Shown here: positions 10,790 to 22,059 of the stretch, piece after piece
Numbering within the stretch: the stretch's first letter is position 1
How the letters are laid out: every line of letters begins with the position of its first letter
Origin: Polytrichum commune
Lineage: Eukaryota; Streptophyta; Polytrichopsida; Polytrichales; Polytrichaceae
NCBI GenBank assembly: GCA_950295325.1
Contig: OX485808.1
Span: forward strand, 15,704,527-15,768,526
Length of the DNA: 64,000 nucleotides
Direction: 5' to 3'
Translations under genes and position numbers: made by a program
The notes under the pieces: model-generated
Told to the model about the DNA's origin: nothing
The model's database searches: none
The model's input: the letters and a program-made list of their open reading frames with translations, nothing else

Positions 10790-11985
10790 TGAAGGGCATA
10801 GCCTAACCGAAAGGAAATTGATGCATGGCAAACGTACCTATCACCATCCAACATAAAATTTGACCCCAATTGGTTTGTGGTCGATTCTTCTTAAATGGGT
10901 TTGACAAAACTAATTGGGAGATCTTTGAAGCTAATTCTAGCATCAAACCCACTAAAACAAAATAACATTTGAACTTAACACTATTTTCATGATTTTTGTA
11001 GCTGATGAACGAGATTAGTCCATGTCACCACACCTTAATCTCTTTCCAACATCAATTATGTGAGTTTTGTTTCACAACACCTATGGAGGGGGAATAGGAA
11101 TTACTTGCCCTCTACATGTTTGTCGATGATTCATCCCAATTTAGAGACGCTTTACACATGGACCAAGATCTGTGACCATGAGAATCCAAGGGCCCTTGAA
11201 AATCATCCAAAGGCCTCACCGTGGGAAGAAGGAATCCAATTCCATAATTGATGGGGCCTTGAGCTTCAAGGTGTAAAGTGAAAGTGGACCATGTTGAGGA
11301 ATCACAATATATTTAATGGGCAATCCATAACAATAGGTAATCCCCTAGTTTTGTGTAAGGTTCACCTCTTTTTGACGGACCTAACACAATATTCAATAGA
11401 GCATAGAACGTTATCCACTTAGTACCATGTAGGACATCAAGTACAATTTTCATCCATTCAATCATTTTGGGTACACCATGTACCTCTTTTTTTCTTTTCT
11501 TTTTTCTCTTCTCTTCTTTTTTCAAGTAAACTTAAACATTTCCGGCATCTCGACCAATCACTTAATTAATATCACACGAGTCAAGGGCTCTCAAGCTCGA
11601 GTGTAAAGTGGCACTTGAGTGATTTGGGGCCTTTGCTAACCTTGATTTAGGGTGTAACCGAACTACGAATAGCAATCACCATGCTCTACAACACTACAAT
11701 TGGTTTCCCCCTCCCCCTCCGGAGGTGTTGGTAGTGAACCTACACCACTTACGTACTACACTATAGAATACCTATAACCATCACGAGATGACTGTAATAA
11801 GAAAGGGAATATTGTACATTCTTATCACTACATGACAATGACGATAACCCAAAATTAACACAAAGAACTTGTTAAAAAACCTTCATCTCGATCTACCTCA
11901 GGTGTCCGGTGTGTGGGTGTCATTTGGTTACTTTCTAAATCAGACGCCTCTAAATGACTGGTGTTTGGTTCAACGAGGTTTAAAA
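10790..11985 (+). repeat. Repeat D, most complete copy
   Basis: A ~1.2-kb non-coding sequence of unknown class. Another copy lies in the opposite orientation in three pieces: 43708-44430 matches about 11510-10790, 32711-32909 matches about 11745-11545, and 21618-21820 matches about 11975-11760. A more diverged trace occurs at 63720-63865. Landmarks are the palindromic GGTACATGGTGTACC block near 11470-11485, a pyrimidine tract at 11485-11522, the CTCCCCCTCCGGAGG block near 11710, and the block read inverted at 21660 as ACCGGACACCTGAGG. No clear terminal repeats or target duplication found, so the class (LTR, MITE or Helitron) is open. Confidence 0.6.
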
Positions 11986-13653
11986 AGTAAGCATCATAAT
12001 GACACACGTTCAAAAGAGGTCGGAATACGTTTCCGAGCTCCATTGATTACTCCCCACTTGATGTTGGTTTAGACAACGGTGAAGAAGTGAACAAGTTGGT
12101 CAAGAATTTAATGTCACTTCTTTATTTGGAGTTACAACATGTTATATATATTTTACTACGAAAGTCAATTTTTACCAAGTAAAGATTTCAATGTTCTATA
12201 ATGTCCAAACAATCCATTTGATCTTTGTTGGCAAAAAATGAAGTATAAGTACATGGTTATAGCACTATGTGATTGTAAGTAGTAGGTGGCACTAAATACA
12301 ATGTTTAGTGTAGTGCTCAAGTTGAGAGCTTGTCAACTTGCAGTTTTCGGGACTTTGATAAGTGGACTTGATAAGCTTCATTCAAAGCTCAAACTGTTCA
12401 GAGCTCAACCGATCGTCAAGCTTAACGAAGTTCGAGCAAGTGGTAAAATGACCATGCTCAATGTGACATAACATTATTCAGTTGTATGGTTGTGCTCAAT
12501 TCTATATTTAGCATATGACATGGACCTCCACTATCTCACCTTCATGGGAAGAAACCAACGCTCGTACAAATAAGGAATGGTGACGGTATGAGTAGCTAGA
12601 ATATTGTGAATCGTGTGGGTATTTTCAGTGATAGTGTTGCTATGAATAGTATTTTTAATGAATAATACCATGATGAACAATGTTTCATGTGAATATGGGG
12701 ACTTACCACCTCCCACAGGGTCCCAAATCCCAAGTCCCAAGTATGACATAGATTCATACATGGGAACTGTTTTCGGAGGTGAGGGTTGGGATTTGTGTTG
12801 AGGGTTGGGTTGAGCAAAAAGCTCTACCCAACTCTCAACAAAAGTCCTGTATTATATTTTTGCATAAAATAATCAAGATCCGACTTTAAGGATGATTGGC
12901 CATATTTTAATGGTTTCTTGAGGCTCAAAAGTTGGGGCTTTGCCTCCATGTTGGGACTTGCTAACATGAGTGGGACTCAAGACCCCATGTGAACTGGCCC
13001 TTAGTATGCAAGAGGAAGACATTCTTGAGCATACCAATGCCAAGTGTGACAAAGTGACACTAATGGTGACATTGTTGATAATTAATGTAGCCTAGCATAC
13101 AACTCAAAATAGGATAAGTGTTACGCATGTGACATTGACACTCGTAGAAAACCATGCCCAAAAAAATCATAGTTGAAATTGGCTATGGATTCTTTGACCA
13201 ACATGATTTGCAGTCGTTAAACGACTACACATTTTCCTTTTTTTTTTGTTATGGGACTGCAATTTCCCAAAAAAAAATGGCGTGTAATAAACTATTGAAG
13301 AGGTATTTTCAAGACCTTTGCAACAATATGTTACATGCCCCCAAAATTCCTAAAATTTCAGCCGCTAAACACAAAAAACAAATTTGTAGTTGTTTAGCAA
13401 TTGCAGATCACGTTGGTCGAAAGTACCGCAACCGATTTCGATTGCAAATTTTTTTTTTGGCATAATTTTCTACTAGTGTAAACAACATAAAAAATAGTGT
13501 AATGGAATGGGGGTCTTAAGCCTTAGAGTAACCCACGTGGGGAGGAATTGATCAGGGTGTAATCGTCCATGCCATCACTGTGAATTCGGGTGCTCAACAA
13601 AGTACAATGCAAAACTGCAATTCCCTTACAACATTGAAGTCCATGAAACCCAA
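11986..13653. other. Intergenic DNA without a supported gene
   Basis: AT-rich. A short palindromic CACTAAATACA...TGTTTAGTG word near 12292-12312 resembles MITE-B ends but has no element body. The 103-codon frame at 13154-13465 is rich in Lys, Asn and Phe from poly-A/poly-T tracts and matches no family I know. Confidence 0.5.
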
Positions 13654-14656
13654 GGCCACTTCACACACGAGCCAAGAGCCGTGACCATGAAATTGTGAGA
13701 GCCCAACAGAAGCGTCCAAAGGTCATCCCCATACACTTCCAAAACCATGTAGTGTGGTCACGGGACCTCACATGTTGTGTGAAGGCATATGTGACAGGGC
13801 CCTCAACCGAATGCTATTTCAATGAATTTCTATTCATTTAGGAGCCACATACATGATAAAATATAATAAATCAATGGTTGTGAGATTTTGGAGTGCCGTG
13901 GTCTCCCGGTATTGTATTAGGCACGGACATACCTCCAAGATGTGGTTTTTGTAAATAATCCAATTGACCATGGAACATGATCCAGTTGATGCCATGTAAG
14001 GGCCGCTTCACACACGAGCCAAGAGCTGTGACCACGAAAGTGTGAGAACCTGAAAGAAAGTGTTCAAAGGCCGTCCCACAACCACCTCCAAAATTGTGTG
14101 GTGTGGTCTTGGACTCTCGAGTGTAGTGTGAAGTTGTATGTGACCGTGCCCTCAACCAAATACTATTCCAATGAATTTCTATTCATGCGGGGTCTTCATG
14201 CATGATAGAATAGAATGAACCAACGGTTGTGAGCGTTCGGAGTGCCATGGTCTCCCGGTTTTGTGTTAGACCTACCTCCAAGAGGTGGTTTTTGAAAATT
14301 GGTCCAAGTGACCATGAAACATGATCCATACGATGCCATGTAAGAACCCATGTGGACTTTACATCCATCTTGCATTCACATACTCAGTTGGTCCCTCAAG
14401 CGTAGTGTGAAGTGGACCGGCTCCGCCTTTCCCACCAATGAGAGTGCTTGAAGTGTGCCGGTCACGGGCTCTCAGTCTCATGTGTGAAGTGGCCCTAAGA
14501 ATCCATGTAGACTTTACATCCATCTTGCATTCACTTACTCCGTTTGGTCCCTCAAGCGGAATGTGAAGCGAACGTGGACCGGCTCCGCCGTTGCCAGCCA
14601 TGAGAGTGCTTGAAGCGCGATGGTCACGGCTCTCAGTCTCGTGAATGAAGTAGCCC
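13654..14656 (-). mobile_element. MITE-A outer copy, split by an inner MITE-A
   Basis: Inverted relative to the 3.7-kb copy. The outer element runs 13654 to about 13999 and resumes at about 14499 to 14656. Joining the pieces restores the 'gatgccatgtaagaaccc' context seen intact inside the inner copy. It lies 360 bp upstream of the start codon of the EXO-CUB gene. All small frames here are repeat shadows. Confidence 0.8.
14000..14495 (-). mobile_element. MITE-A inner copy with TAA target duplication
   Basis: A 496-bp element with ends GGGCCGCTTCACACACGAG and its complement, inserted in the outer MITE-A. It is flanked by TAA at 13997-13999 and 14496-14498. Because the host sequence is another copy of the same element, the empty site can be read directly, so the duplication is certain. 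A 3-bp TAA duplication with GGGCC ends supports a PIF/Harbinger (Tourist-like) origin. Confidence 0.88.
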
Positions 14657-15012
14657 CCGTGGTGATTCATCGCAACAAACTTCGACTACCAGTTTCGAGG
14701 ATGAAACTTTACTTCGAAACCACCATTTTCTTAAAATACAACCTCCCTAGCTCCTTCGGAATTCTCCTTTTAGCATATACGCCACCGATGGAGGCACTAT
14801 GATCCCGGGCCAACTCGCAATGGCGGTTTTCACCGCTCAGATCAACCTAGTCAATGGACCTGCATTGATCATATATAACGAGGATGCGTTCTCTAGGAAC
14901 GAGAGAGGGCAACCTGCAAAGCCACTGAAGATTGCGGATCCATCGATCCCCTTTGTGGATTCCGAAGATGGTGAGCGCTGCGGGGATGCCTCTCCTCCGG
15001 GGGTCTGTGTTG

Positions 15013-17989
15013 ATGAAGATGATGACGGTTGTAGCTCTGATCCCATTGTTTCTGGGCTTGTTGTTGGATCCGATCGAAGCCAAGCATTTGATGTACCCGA
15101 CGTTCGATCGGAGCAGCCTTCGGACAGCCGAAGTGGGTGTGCCGCCTGCTACTAGTGCGCTTGCAAACCACTCCAAGAAGGGCGCGGAGGCTTTACCCAT
15201 TGGACCCCCCAAGAGTGTTGGTGGGGCGACGGCGGCGCCATGGAGACCACCTGTTGTGAATCTCCAATACCGAGGGGGACCTGTCATGACCCAGCCCATC
15301 AAATGTATCTTCATCTGGTATGAATCTAAATTCTAGAGATCGCGTGGTCAATAATGTATTTTTTGATTTTAGTTTTCGAGGTGGGAGCGAGGTGCATTGT
15401 CGATAGAAATCATCACAATCGCAACTACAACTTAAGTACCCTTATTTCATCTTGGGTCTTGAGGTTGAGCCGAGGGTGGTCGTGATGGTTTGTAGTTTGT
15501 TGGCTTTAATGGGGTCCAAATCTTTGAGAGGAATAGGAGGTGCGTCGATGACAACCACAACTACAACTAAGTATTCTTCTTTCATGTATGAACTATGATC
15601 CCAGGTTGAATTGTGCGTGGTCGTGATGGTTTGTATAAGTTTGTTTGCTTCAATGTGCTCATATCTTTGAGGATTAGGAGGTACATTCATAACCACCACA
15701 ACCACATGTAAGTATCAATTGATTATAGTCCAAGCTCATTTATGAATTACGATCCAGGGTTTAGTTGAGGGTGGTCGTATATTTAAATTGCGTTGGTTCT
15801 ATATTTGAGTGAGTAGTGGAGCGAGGAGGTGCGTTGATGACAATGACCAGAATTTACAATAACTAGGTGAACTATAATTTAGAATTAACTATAACTCAAT
15901 GCTGCGAGGGTGTGGTCGAGATTGGTGGCTCTAAATAGTTTGTTCTCGTTGTTGTCAATTAATTATCATGATGTAGATGGTTAGGTCACGATCATTCTGA
16001 TACCTCAAATATTTGTGACAAATTGTGACAAACACGTGCTTTGATTAAATTGTGGCCATACCAGGTATGGAACATGGAGTGATCACACGAAAGCTGTGAT
16101 TCGCACGGCGGTGAACTCGCTCACTCCCGCAAAACCAATCACACAAACCCCGAACCTTGCCAACTGGTGGAAGATTGTGACGAAGTACAAGCAAAAAAAC
16201 GGCCTACCCGTGACCAGCAAGGTGACCATTGCCAAAGAAATCAACGACAACTACTCGGTTGGAAATTGGTTTGGCGCCTCGACCGGTGCAGACCTGGTCT
16301 ATAATTCAGTCGTAAAGAGAGGTGGGCTCGGGTTTGACACGAGTGCCATCTATTTCCTGATGACAAGCTCAGATGTGGGATTTACGAATGCGGGTTTCTG
16401 TGGCTACCACGATGATATGTGCAATGATAGGACACATCCAGACAAATCAGCCTACTGCATCAACACGAACAATAGGATTGTCTGGGCATTTATGCCATTC
16501 CCCGGGTCGGGCAATGGCCTTCTTAGCGGCTGTAACGTGTTCTCGCCTTACGGACCAATTACATTCACACCACCCAATGACGGACCTGCTTCACCAGATA
16601 CCGGAGCTCTCGATTCTTTTATCAGTGTTTTCATGCATGAGCTAATGGAAGCCGCCACCGACCCATACGTTACTGTTGCCCCTGCTTATTTGCATAACTT
16701 GGCAGAGAATTCAGAGGCGGGTGACATGTGTGCGTATACCTATGGAGAGGATAGCTTCAATTATTGTGGATTGCAAAGCATTTATGGCACATATCACGGT
16801 GGCTTTGACTTCAGTGTGTGCGCAACGTACCCTAACTACCATGCCATGGTATATGTGTCAACCGGAAAGATTTTCAATGTCTTTGGTACTGGCGGGTCGA
16901 TGTTCCTTGTTCAGAAGATTTGGAGCTTGGCCAACAAGGGATGTCAGTTGCAACTCCAGGGTAAGCTCTCAAAGTCTAATAACGCAATATTTCTATGCAT
17001 AGTATTGGTAGTTCCAGGGGGTCTCAGAACCTCCCAGGTTTGTGATGCAGTGCTGTGTGCTGTTAATTGTCTTGAATGTGAACGCCCCTTTCGTATTCTA
17101 ACCTCCCCGTAAATTAAGGTCCTTGATTACATGCATGATTTCCGAGCCTCTCAAATCAGTTAATACCTTGAGCACTAGTGCCTATCTTTGGACATGAAGC
17201 CTTCTCCCATTCAACAAGTTTCAAATTAAAGGGGTGGCCCGGAATTGGGATCATGCTTAGGATATCTAGGTAAATTATAAATGATCGATCCAAGTTTACC
17301 TTGTGGCTGCTCAAGATTTATGAGAAAACTCCTCCATTCTCCTATAAATAGAGATACAGATACTAGGATGGATCATCCCAATTGATTGAAGCCTGTTGAT
17401 CTGAGCATGTGGAAGTTATTGATGAACATGCGGGGGAGTTGTGTTATGTTATGGTCTATCTGAGATACAAATGAGGAGAAACCATACTGCTGTAAAGGAA
17501 GATGCGTCCCAATAACCACTCCATTTCGTTTGACGGGCATTTGTGGAGCATGTTGAAGCTGTTCCGAACATGCAGGAGAGATTACTGATTTGATTTGTTT
17601 CTTTTGTTTATTCGGTTGTTACAGAGGGCTGCGCACCACTGACAAAACTGACAGCTCCCGGGGGGGTGATCGAGAGGTCCGTCCACGCATTCACCACCAT
17701 CGGGCTACAGACATACGCTCCGGGAGAGAATTGCGTATGGATGATCACGGTGGCCAATGCGAAGTGGATCTCGTTGAACTTTGAGACCATCGGCACTGGG
17801 TATGACACGCAAGACTACGTGAATGTCTACACAGGGAAGAACGTACTCTTGAAGAGCTTCTCAGCCGTAAGCACAAAGGGCACGCTGAAAGTTATTGGAA
17901 ACATCGCCATCGTGAAGTGGGTGAGTTCCGGGCTAAGAAGCCCTTACCCCGCCGCAACCGGATTCCATTTGACCTACACTTCGGGCTAG
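15013..17989 (+). CDS. Secreted EXORDIUM/phi-1 domain protein with C-terminal CUB domain
   Basis: Three exons: 15013-15317, 16065-16960 and 17625-17989. The introns are GT-AG (phase 2, then phase 1) and join to one 521-residue frame. Residues 1-23 form a signal peptide (basic start, then a long Val/Leu/Ile core). Residues about 83-400 match the EXORDIUM/phosphate-induced-1 family: LQYRGGPV and FIWYGTW at the start, NWW, the Cys-rich GFCGYHDDMC, the HELMEAATDPY helix (His near 293), then GDMCAY and a C-terminal KGC. Residues 403-519 form a CUB fold: ENCVWMI, ISLNFETI, YDTQDYVNVYTG, and a final strand FHLTYTSG. Only the first CUB cysteine pair is present. EXORDIUM proteins are apoplastic and tied to growth control; CUB domains bind proteins or glycans. 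The fusion is unusual. ATG 15013 was chosen because it directly precedes the signal peptide; in-frame ATGs at 14986 and 14968 are alternatives. Confidence 0.85.
15318..16064 (+). other. Intron 1 of the EXO-CUB gene, with tandem repeats
   Basis: Donor GTATGA and acceptor CATACCAG. Between about 15465 and 15870 the intron holds three to four degenerate tandem units of 125-150 bp. Each has a GGGTGGTCGT(GATGG) block, a TTTGAG block, a GAGG(T)GCGTTGATGACAA-like block and an ACTATGATCC(AGG)-like block. Frames inside the repeat, such as 15442-15705 on the minus strand, are not genes. Confidence 0.7.
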
Positions 17990-18180
17990 AGGATTAGGCG
18001 GTTCCTGCGAACGAAAATCTTCTTACACGTAGGCTGTGATATAAATTGTACGATTAGAATCATTTTGTATGACTATCAGATGTCATTCAAGTGAATATTG
18101 TAAGTCGGGGCATTAGAAGACTGTACACAACGATGTACTGTTCTCTTGATTAGCATCTTGCCTCACATTAACATTCTGCT

Positions 18181-18188
18181 GAATAAAG
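18181..18188 (+). promoter_or_regulatory. Probable polyadenylation signal of the EXO-CUB gene
   Basis: An AATAAA hexamer near 18182-18187, 192 bp past the stop codon, the first canonical hexamer downstream. Plausible, but plant signals are loose. Confidence 0.4.
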
Positions 18189-20476
18189 TTTGGCGAGGAT
18201 CAAAGACCAAACGCCTTAGAACAAACATCATTATAGATTTGCTAATGCAACGCAAGACTTGTGGTGTAAATCTGATCGGTAGAAATTGAACATGATTCCT
18301 GCGATTATCAGATGCAAGTGCCATCTCATAGTCAGGATGTTAGAAGATGTACTGTTCCGAGGTCAACTCTACTTACATTATCACAAATCTGCTGAAAAAA
18401 CTTGCACCGACACCACCAAAGATATGATTTCGTTGAATATTTGACATTGCAGAATGAGAATCGTTTTCCCTTTCTTGCTTTCTGCGCATATTTTATGCAG
18501 CCGTCAGAAAGGTAGATGGGTCTTAAATGGTTACCATTTCCTACGAGCCCACTTTCGTAGGATGCGAAACACGCGATCAGTACGAGATGGTTAGGAGATT
18601 CAAATTGAGTTGTAGCTGTTCTTCATAATTTGCAGCGCCCATAGGAATATTTTAGGGTGAATGTTTTTGAATGTTCTTCATTACGAAAGTGAATGTTTTT
18701 GTGCTCATTAAATGAGGTCATATATGCATCCCACGTATGTTGGCTATTGAACCTCAAATGTTTTGAGCATGTAGTCCAATCTCCTTCAGCATTTTTTTTG
18801 GTATCCATTCTCGGAGCCACTCCAACCCACATACCACTCAAATATACATGTCCGATCAGGAGAATTAACCAATTAAGGATGTCTACCTCATGACAAAGAA
18901 GGTTTGCTTTGTGCTGTGGCTGTCATTAGAGTTCCAGTTGCATGTCCCTTGGAAGTTTTCCATGAAGCAGATGTCGGGTGTAGACATGAGTGCCGTGGAG
19001 AATGTGAATTCTTTGCAAATAATGCTTCTATTTAGTTTTGAGGATGACGTTTGAGAGCTCAATGCTCTTTTAATTTAAACACAAAATGGTGTTAATGGAT
19101 AACTCTCTGATGACGTCAACCTCAATGTATTGACTACACTATACATCTGAAAGCCTTGGTTGGTCCACACTATTCATCATCAACAAGGCACACCAATTTT
19201 AATGCCACACCAATTTTAATGCCACACCAAATCAACTATTTAATGCACTTTGTTTAGATATATGGTATCATGGGTTTTAAATGCAGTCAGTCTTTTTTGA
19301 ATGGAAACTTATATTTCAATATTATATGGCAAGGTTTGTAGTTAAATTTGGACACCGAGAAGAAATGTGTTTAACTTACAATGAAATTGAATTACATGTT
19401 GATAATGTAGACATGATTCTAAGTTCATTGCTTTACACGTACAATTGGAAGGGTCTATGTGATCACTCAAAGAGAAGATAACCTTCACTTTGACCTCCCA
19501 AGCTTTTGCATCTCAACTATGATCTAGAAACTTGCAATGCCACTCTACGTGATTTGTGAATGTAAGTGGAGAGTAAGCCAATAGCATAACGAACACTTCG
19601 GTTTTACCGAGGTGTGCTGGTGCATTCCGCCACACAAAATGCACTAATAGTATTGCATGATGTAGTGTGATGCACCATCCCGAATGCATTCCACTTTGAA
19701 GAACGCCCTTAAACTCCCACCCTAGGGAGGTAGGCATGCAAAACCCTAACCCAAAACCAAATGAGCACTATGAACCAATGTCATGCATGTGAAGCCGCCC
19801 AAAATGTATGGTTGTGGTGCATAGTGTTGGTTTTAGGTCCAACATCGACTTTAAGTGTATGTGTGAAAGGGCACCCATCCTAGTGCATTCATTTTTCTAT
19901 ACGAGATTGTTTCACATAAGCCTTCAACTATATATGGTTGGCCTAATAGTGGCTAGAGTTCGCTACCCGTCTATTGGCACCCACATCTTGGAGCACCGGC
20001 ATTGACTCTGGGTTCTTAAAATGCCACACAAATGTCACATGAACAAAATTTGCGTATTTATAACAAGTAAAGAGTGAATGCAAAAATCCTTCAAATCACA
20101 AATGTGTGATACATTGATCACCCAAATGTTGTCCTATTGTTGAGAATTCTGTGTATAGTTCCAACAATTTCCTTGTGATCAGGACACTCCAATACAATCT
20201 ATCACTACAAGGATATGAGTCCTAGGCAATTGACATGCATCTGTGAATGAGCCATGCAAATATATCATTATGATATATTTGGAAAAAAATTAGTGGGGTA
20301 AGGCAAGTTTCCAATGACACATGATATATTGTCTAGAACCCATATGCTTGTCGTACATGTTGCACACAATGGATATTGGATAATCTACCCCAACACAAAC
20401 TTTCATCACACTACAAAGTGGGAGCAATCACCGAAGGGTGCGCCGATTTATGAACTGCCACCAATATTTAGGATTT
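18189..20476. other. Intergenic DNA; one ancient duplicated segment
   Basis: No gene recognised. About 18530-18740 resembles 55280-55470: both hold 'cgtaggat/cgtgggat...gaaacac.cgatca/acaatgagtacga.atg', then 'gtttttgtgctcattaaatg..gtcatata'. The small frames (for example 19281-19481 and 19808-20005) lack family resemblance. Confidence 0.45.
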
Positions 20477-20559
20477 GAGCAAACCAACCCATACACTCGT
20501 TCCTTGTTGGATGCCTAAACCCTTGCCTCCAAGAAACCAGTGTACAGGTTGGTTCGCTC
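20477..20559. mobile_element. Miniature 83-bp inverted-repeat element
   Basis: Ends GAGCAAACCAACCCATACACT and its near-complement AGTGTACAGGTTGGTTCGCTC, giving about 21-bp inverted repeats around a 40-bp loop. A second copy sits at 62886-62970 with the same loop (CGTTCCTTGTTGGATG). No target duplication is obvious. Confidence 0.6.
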
Positions 20560-20920
20560 TAGCCCAATATTTAGCATTCACATAATGCTTCAAAAACACC
20601 TAATATGTACCTTTGACAACCATTACTACCATTTGCCCCTCCGCGCAAAGCAACTCACGAGGAGCTGATGCTTAGGTACATTATATACCAGGTAACATTA
20701 TTAAGCCTTGTGAGCTCGTTCCCTTTTCTATTTAAAGTACCCTTCAAGGAACAAATCTTCAGGGGTCCTCAATTTCAAGAATGCATGCCGAGCATAGGCA
20801 AGTGGCAAGGTCCTGTTCGTCCTCATCTCATTATGATCCTATCTTTAAGACATGTGTGATTAAACCTTCACACATTCTCGTATTACGATTTGAAATTGCA
20901 AAATGCATATTCTTACACGG

Positions 20921-21162
20921 CTCGTGATCAGTGATGGGGGAGATTTTTGGGCATAATCGGTTGAGATCCTAGTGTTTGCAAGTCCAACCGGTTACATGTT
21001 CACATCCTCCGGGTTTCCTTTATAAAATTGGGGTATATTCTATAAATTCCTCTAAAATGATCGGTAATTTTCCTGCAGTCTTGAACTTCAACCGGTTATT
21101 TCTCAAACTCAACCGGTTCATTTGTAACTAACTGCCGGTTCTCCCCGATCATTGCTCGTGAT
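20921..21162 (-). mobile_element. MITE-C (hAT-type) with perfect 8-bp target duplication
   Basis: Element 20929-21154 (226 bp) starts CAGTGATGGGGGAGA and ends CTCCCCGATCATTG. It is flanked by CTCGTGAT at 20921-20928 and 21155-21162. It is the inverted copy of 54517-54748 and keeps the CAACCGGTT words repeated inside. The 8-bp duplication and CAGTGA-type ends indicate hAT. Confidence 0.88.
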
Positions 21163-21200
21163 GGTTGCATCAAATGTCTTAGATTTACAATCTCACGGAG

Positions 21201-21600
21201 TTAGAGCATCCTCAGTCGGTCTAGGTAAAGCTCACTGCAAACCAAAACCTATCTTCTGACTGACCTAAAATTAGAAACTGAAATTACCATCATTAGAAGC
21301 ACACCTAAATAAACGTGAGATATTTCTCAAGAAAAAAGAATTGTAAAAATTTGACGTAGGTGAAATCCCTCATTGAAAACACCACATTTTCAAAATTTAG
21401 AGGGAGTGCACCAAATCTTGCTTAAAAATGGAAAGATCCTCCCACACTCCCTCCAAATTTTTGACATTTAGAGGGAGTGTGGGAGGATCTGTCCATTTTA
21501 AGCAAGATTTGGTGCACTCCCTCTAAATTTTGAGCAATTTTAAGCAAGATAGGTCTTGGTTTGCAGTGAGCTTTACCTAGACCGACTGAGGATGCTCTTA
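21201..21600. mobile_element. MITE-E, foldback PIF/Harbinger-type element with TTA duplication
   Basis: Element 21204-21597 has ~54-bp inverted ends, nearly identical: GAGCATCCTCAGTCGGTCTA at the left and its complement at the right. It is flanked by TTA on both sides (21201-21203 and 21598-21600). A second inverted pair (about 21395-21460 with 21468-21530) makes most of the element a long hairpin. The closeness of the arms implies a recent insertion. The TTA duplication suits PIF/Harbinger. Confidence 0.85.
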
Positions 21601-21617
21601 CATGTATAGAAGAATTA

Positions 21618-21820
21618 ACCAGTCAATTAGAGGTGTCTGATTTAGAAAACAACCAAATGACACCCACGCACCGGACACCTGAGGTAGATCAGGATGGATG
21701 TTTTTAAACAAGTCCTTTGGGTTAATTTTGGGTTGTCGTCACTGTCATGTAGTGATAAGAATGTAAAATATTCCCCTTCTTATTACAGTCATCTCATTAT
21801 GGTTATAGATATATTCTATA
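21618..21820 (-). repeat. Repeat D, left piece of the broken copy
   Basis: Inverted match to 11975-11760: 'gaggtgtctgatttagaaa', 'ccaaatgacacccac.caccggacacctgaggtagat', 'tcactacatgacagtgacgac' (inverse) and 'tcttattacagtcatctc'. It stops at 21820, exactly where the Tigger-like terminus begins. The sequence continues on the far side of that element at 32711. Confidence 0.75.
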
Positions 21821-22059
21821 ATGTTCTCCCTCTTTAGTATGACAGGTTTGAGAAACACAAAAAATGTCGTAGTATCGAGGTGTTGTCTTCTCATGAGTAT
21901 GACAAATGGCGTAAAATTGTCGTACTATTGAGGGAATACAAAAACATAAGCAATATGAGCTTAAAAATATATACAACGAGTTTAAGCAATATAGATTGTA
22001 TGAAATAATAATTTATAACTCCAAACAAATACAAATATTCTCAAGAACTCTTGAAATAG

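Noticed and set aside
13154-13465. 103-codon plus-strand frame
   Set aside because: Composition driven by poly-A and poly-T tracts; no domain, no second copy and no splice partners.
14799-15155. 118-codon plus-strand open frame and minus-strand frames (14847-15314)
   Set aside because: Overlap exon 1 of the EXO-CUB gene. The frame with signal peptide and EXO start (LQYRGGPV) is the one that continues across the intron.
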